Shown: positions 62,351 to 64,000 of the stretch, piece after piece
How positions within the stretch are numbered: position 1 is the stretch's first letter
Layout of the letters: each line of letters opens with the position of its first letter
From: Paenarthrobacter nitroguajacolicus
GTDB taxonomy: Bacteria > Actinomycetota > Actinomycetes > Actinomycetales > Micrococcaceae
Direction: 5' to 3'
Length of the DNA: 64,000 nucleotides
NCBI RefSeq assembly: GCF_029952445.1
Contig: NZ_JAQPPK010000008.1
Coordinates: 1-64,000, forward strand
Translations under genes and position numbers: made by a program
The notes under the pieces: model-generated
What the model saw: only the letters and a program-made list of their open reading frames with translations
What the model was told of the DNA's origin: nothing
Databases searched by the model: none

Positions 62351-62986
62351 ATGCGTACCATCCGCCCGCTTCTGGCCGCCGTCGTCGCAGCCCTTGCCTT
62401 TGCGTCTGCCCTGCTGTTTTCCGCGGCACCGGCCTCCGCGCACGACGTCGCGGAGTCCACAGCGCCGGCGGACGGTGCCACCGTGGCTGAAGTACCGGCG
62501 TCGGTCTCCATTACGTTCAACAACCGGCCCTTGGCCATCGGTTCGGGCGTCACTGTGACCTCCGGCGGCGAGAACTGGGCCGACGGGCCCGTCGAGATCA
62601 TCGACAGCCAAGCCGTGCAGAAGCTGCGCACGGGCGCCCCGGCAGGGGAATACACGGTCACCTGGCGGGTAGTCAGCTCCGATTCGCACCCCATCGAGGG
62701 CACCTTCAAGTTCACGGCCACAGCAGGAAGCACGACGGCGGGAAGCGGCCCGGCGGCTCCCTCACCTTCGGCGACATCGTCGACGTCGGCCACGGTGCCG
62801 TCAGCGGGGACAGCACCTCCGGGAACGGGAACCAGCGCCCCTGCCGCGGACGCCTCCCAGCCATTCCCGTGGAGCATTGTCGTGATAGCGGTTGTGGCTG
62901 TTGCCCTCGTGATCTTCCTGGCTGTGACAGCCCGCAGGAAACTCGCCGCATCTGATGAGGAAAATACCCGGGATTCCGCAGAATAG
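62351..62986 (+). CDS. Copper resistance CopC domain protein with C-terminal anchor
   Basis: 211 aa. Signal peptide at residues 1-29 ending ASA, so the mature protein starts with His (HDVAESTAPADGATV). The CopC fold follows, with the copper-site His at the new N-terminus and DSHPIEG near residue 110. Then a Pro/Ser/Thr linker, one transmembrane helix (IVVIAVVAVALVIFLAV) and an acidic tail. It would bind Cu(II) outside the membrane. No CopD or YcnI gene is adjacent. AGGAGAAA precedes ATG 62351 by 7-8 bases. Confidence 0.88.
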   Translation: MRTIRPLLAAVVAALAFASALLFSAAPASAHDVAESTAPADGATVAEVPASVSITFNNRPLAIGSGVTVTSGGENWADGPVEIIDSQAVQKLRTGAPAGEYTVTWRVVSSDSHPIEGTFKFTATAGSTTAGSGPAAPSPSATSSTSATVPSAGTAPPGTGTSAPAADASQPFPWSIVVIAVVAVALVIFLAVTARRKLAASDEENTRDSAE

Positions 62987-63064
62987 CGCGCTTTTCTACG
63001 TAGCTGCGAATATCTCGTTTGGGTTACTGCGACACGCCAAAGCTGCAGTTCTCGTTACTTAAAT

Positions 63065-63093
63065 GTGACTTCGGCGGGATCATCGCGTACGGT
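63065..63093 (+). promoter_or_regulatory. Promoter for the riboswitch-led NlpC/P60 gene
   Basis: GTGACT (63065-63070) and TACGGT (63088-63093) are 17 bases apart and lie about 40 bases before the riboswitch fold, leaving a transcript start near 63100. Confidence 0.45.
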
Positions 63094-63129
63094 AGTACCT
63101 GTGCCTGTTCCACGTAGCGGGCACTTCCG

Positions 63130-63313
63130 GCCTGATTGCCTAGCTCTGCCGCAGTCCGGAATCCGTTCGCAGACAAACCTACGGCAGAGACGGGGAACCC
63201 ATTTTGGGCCGCTTTCGAGCGTGCCTTGGGGTGAAGTCACGAAGCTTCCGCTGAACAGCGGGAGATAGTGGCCGGGTGACTCCCATCCGAATCCGACAGC
63301 TAACCTCGCAGGC
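63130..63313 (+). promoter_or_regulatory. c-di-AMP (ydaO-yuaA) riboswitch
   Basis: The closing helix GCCTG (63130-63134) pairs with CAGGC (63309-63313). Conserved features in order are GCTCTGCCG/CGGCAGAG, GGGGAACCCA, TTGGGGTGAA, GGGTGACTCCCA, and CCGACAGCTAACCTCG before the closing helix. This is the ydaO motif, which senses c-di-AMP and in actinobacteria precedes cell-wall hydrolase genes; binding usually reduces expression. Confidence 0.92.
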
Positions 63314-63331
63314 ATCGGGAGAGGCTCTTTC

Positions 63332-64000
63332 ATGTCTTCACGCATTCTTCGCGGCCGTCGTAAGGCGGACAGCGTACGTCCTAATCCGTTCATCTCCATC
63401 TCCAAGGCAGTTGCCAGCAACGCTTCCGGCGCTGGCCGCCAGGCAGCCGTTATCGCAGCAGCTTCGGGCCTCGTCCTGACCGGCTCCGTCGCTGCCCACG
63501 CAGCTGAGGCTCCTGTACAGCGCGACTCCAGCCCCGCCACGGTGGCCGAGACCGCATCCGAGGCTCCCACCAAGGTTGTTACCGCCCTCGCGACGGCCAC
63601 CATCAACTTCGAGCGTCCCGCTGTTGCTTCCGTTGCAGCTCCGGTCATCGAAAAGCCGGCCCCTGTCGTTGAAGCCCCCGTGGCTGAGACTGCGGCCGTC
63701 ACCGCCGCATCGGCTCCTGTCACCGCCCAGGCTGCAGTTGCTGCTCCGGCCGCTGTTGCTCCTGCTGCCGCTCCGGTAGCTGCTGCTCCCGCTGCCGGTG
63801 GCGTCAACGCTGCCATGGTTGCATCGGCTTACGCCCAGATCGGCATTATGCAGGACTGCACCGCCATGGTCGAGCGGGCCCTCGGTTCCGCCGGCATCCC
63901 GGTAGGCGACCTCGCCCCCATGCAGTTCATGAACTACGGCAAGGTTGTCAGCGACCCCCAGCCCGGCGACATGATCGTCCAGTCCGGCCACGTTGCCATC
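63332..64000 (+). CDS. NlpC/P60-type cell-wall hydrolase, N-terminal part (cut by window end)
   Basis: At least 223 aa. A signal peptide lies at residues about 40-58 (VIAAASGLVLTGSVAAHA) after a basic leader. A long Ala/Pro/Val-rich linker follows to about residue 160, then the catalytic domain starts with MVASAYAQIGIMQDCTAMVERAL, where Cys is the likely nucleophile, and GDMIVQSGHVAI holds the His. GGGAGAGG lies 7-8 bases upstream of ATG 63332. It probably cleaves peptidoglycan peptides during growth or resuscitation. The remainder lies beyond base 64000. Confidence 0.87.
   Translation, partial: MSSRILRGRRKADSVRPNPFISISKAVASNASGAGRQAAVIAAASGLVLTGSVAAHAAEAPVQRDSSPATVAETASEAPTKVVTALATATINFERPAVASVAAPVIEKPAPVVEAPVAETAAVTAASAPVTAQAAVAAPAAVAPAAAPVAAAPAAGGVNAAMVASAYAQIGIMQDCTAMVERALGSAGIPVGDLAPMQFMNYGKVVSDPQPGDMIVQSGHVAI

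Overview
The window looks like chromosomal DNA of a high-GC actinobacterium of the Arthrobacter/Paenarthrobacter type. The pointers are a decaprenoxanthin-type C50 carotenoid operon, a DUF222/HNH protein, a giant NAD-dependent glutamate dehydrogenase, an IclR-controlled histidine-degradation system, and an NlpC/P60 cell-wall protein behind a c-di-AMP (ydaO-type) riboswitch. Genes are dense, many overlap by the 4-base ATGA arrangement, and no prophage or CRISPR array is visible. The only mobile-element trace is the frameshifted tail of an IS481-type transposase at the left edge.

Layout. 1-7.9 kb: transposase remnant, TspO-like membrane protein, MarR regulator, then idi-crtE-crtB-crtI-crtYe-crtYf/crtEb on the minus strand with a divergent MarR (CrtR-like). 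The last crt gene is a cyclase-subunit/elongase fusion. 8-19.4 kb: degenerate EAL protein, SGNH hydrolase, CDF transporter, XRE/MmyB-type regulator, ilvD, pyruvate-oxidase-like ThDP enzyme, DUF222/HNH protein, and a LysR/EamA divergent pair. 19.4-27.4 kb: two LacI regulators, an AAA ATPase with a C-terminal winged helix and GGTGAAAC iterons, three Gfo/Idh/MocA dehydrogenases and a TIM-barrel isomerase, with recognisable LacI-type operators. 27.4-39.9 kb: MFS exporter, small acidic protein, EcsC-like protein, PxpA plus a degraded PxpC-like protein without PxpB, VOC, DUF445, GDPD, DoxX-like, AzlCD, DUF5684, TetR, thiamine-binding protein, O-methyltransferase, GNAT, a small membrane protein and a spermidine-synthase-like protein. 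39.9-44.9 kb: LysR with a divergent MHS transporter/3-hydroxybutyrate dehydrogenase operon, and an amino-acid permease. 44.9-48.2 kb: a pair of exported, C-terminally anchored proteins (ALF repeats; beta-propeller). 48.4-62.2 kb: IclR, SRPBCC, hutU, hutH, two small proteins, NAD-GDH, tRNA-Cys, membrane protein, hutG and an NCS2 purine permease. 62.3-64 kb: CopC protein, riboswitch and an NlpC/P60 protein cut by the window end.

How the parts work together. The crt genes form a full route from IPP/DMAPP to a C50 epsilon-carotenoid. HutH, HutU and HutG would take histidine to glutamate (HutI is not in the window), and the glutamate dehydrogenase next door would feed 2-oxoglutarate. Near-identical 14-bp boxes (TCTGWAATWCCGGA) lie upstream of both hutU and hutG, which ties the separated genes into one probable IclR (HutR) regulon. 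The least explained structures are the iteron-bearing AAA/wHTH ATPase, a pair of intergenic hairpins with different stems but a shared loop sequence, and the ALF/propeller surface pair.
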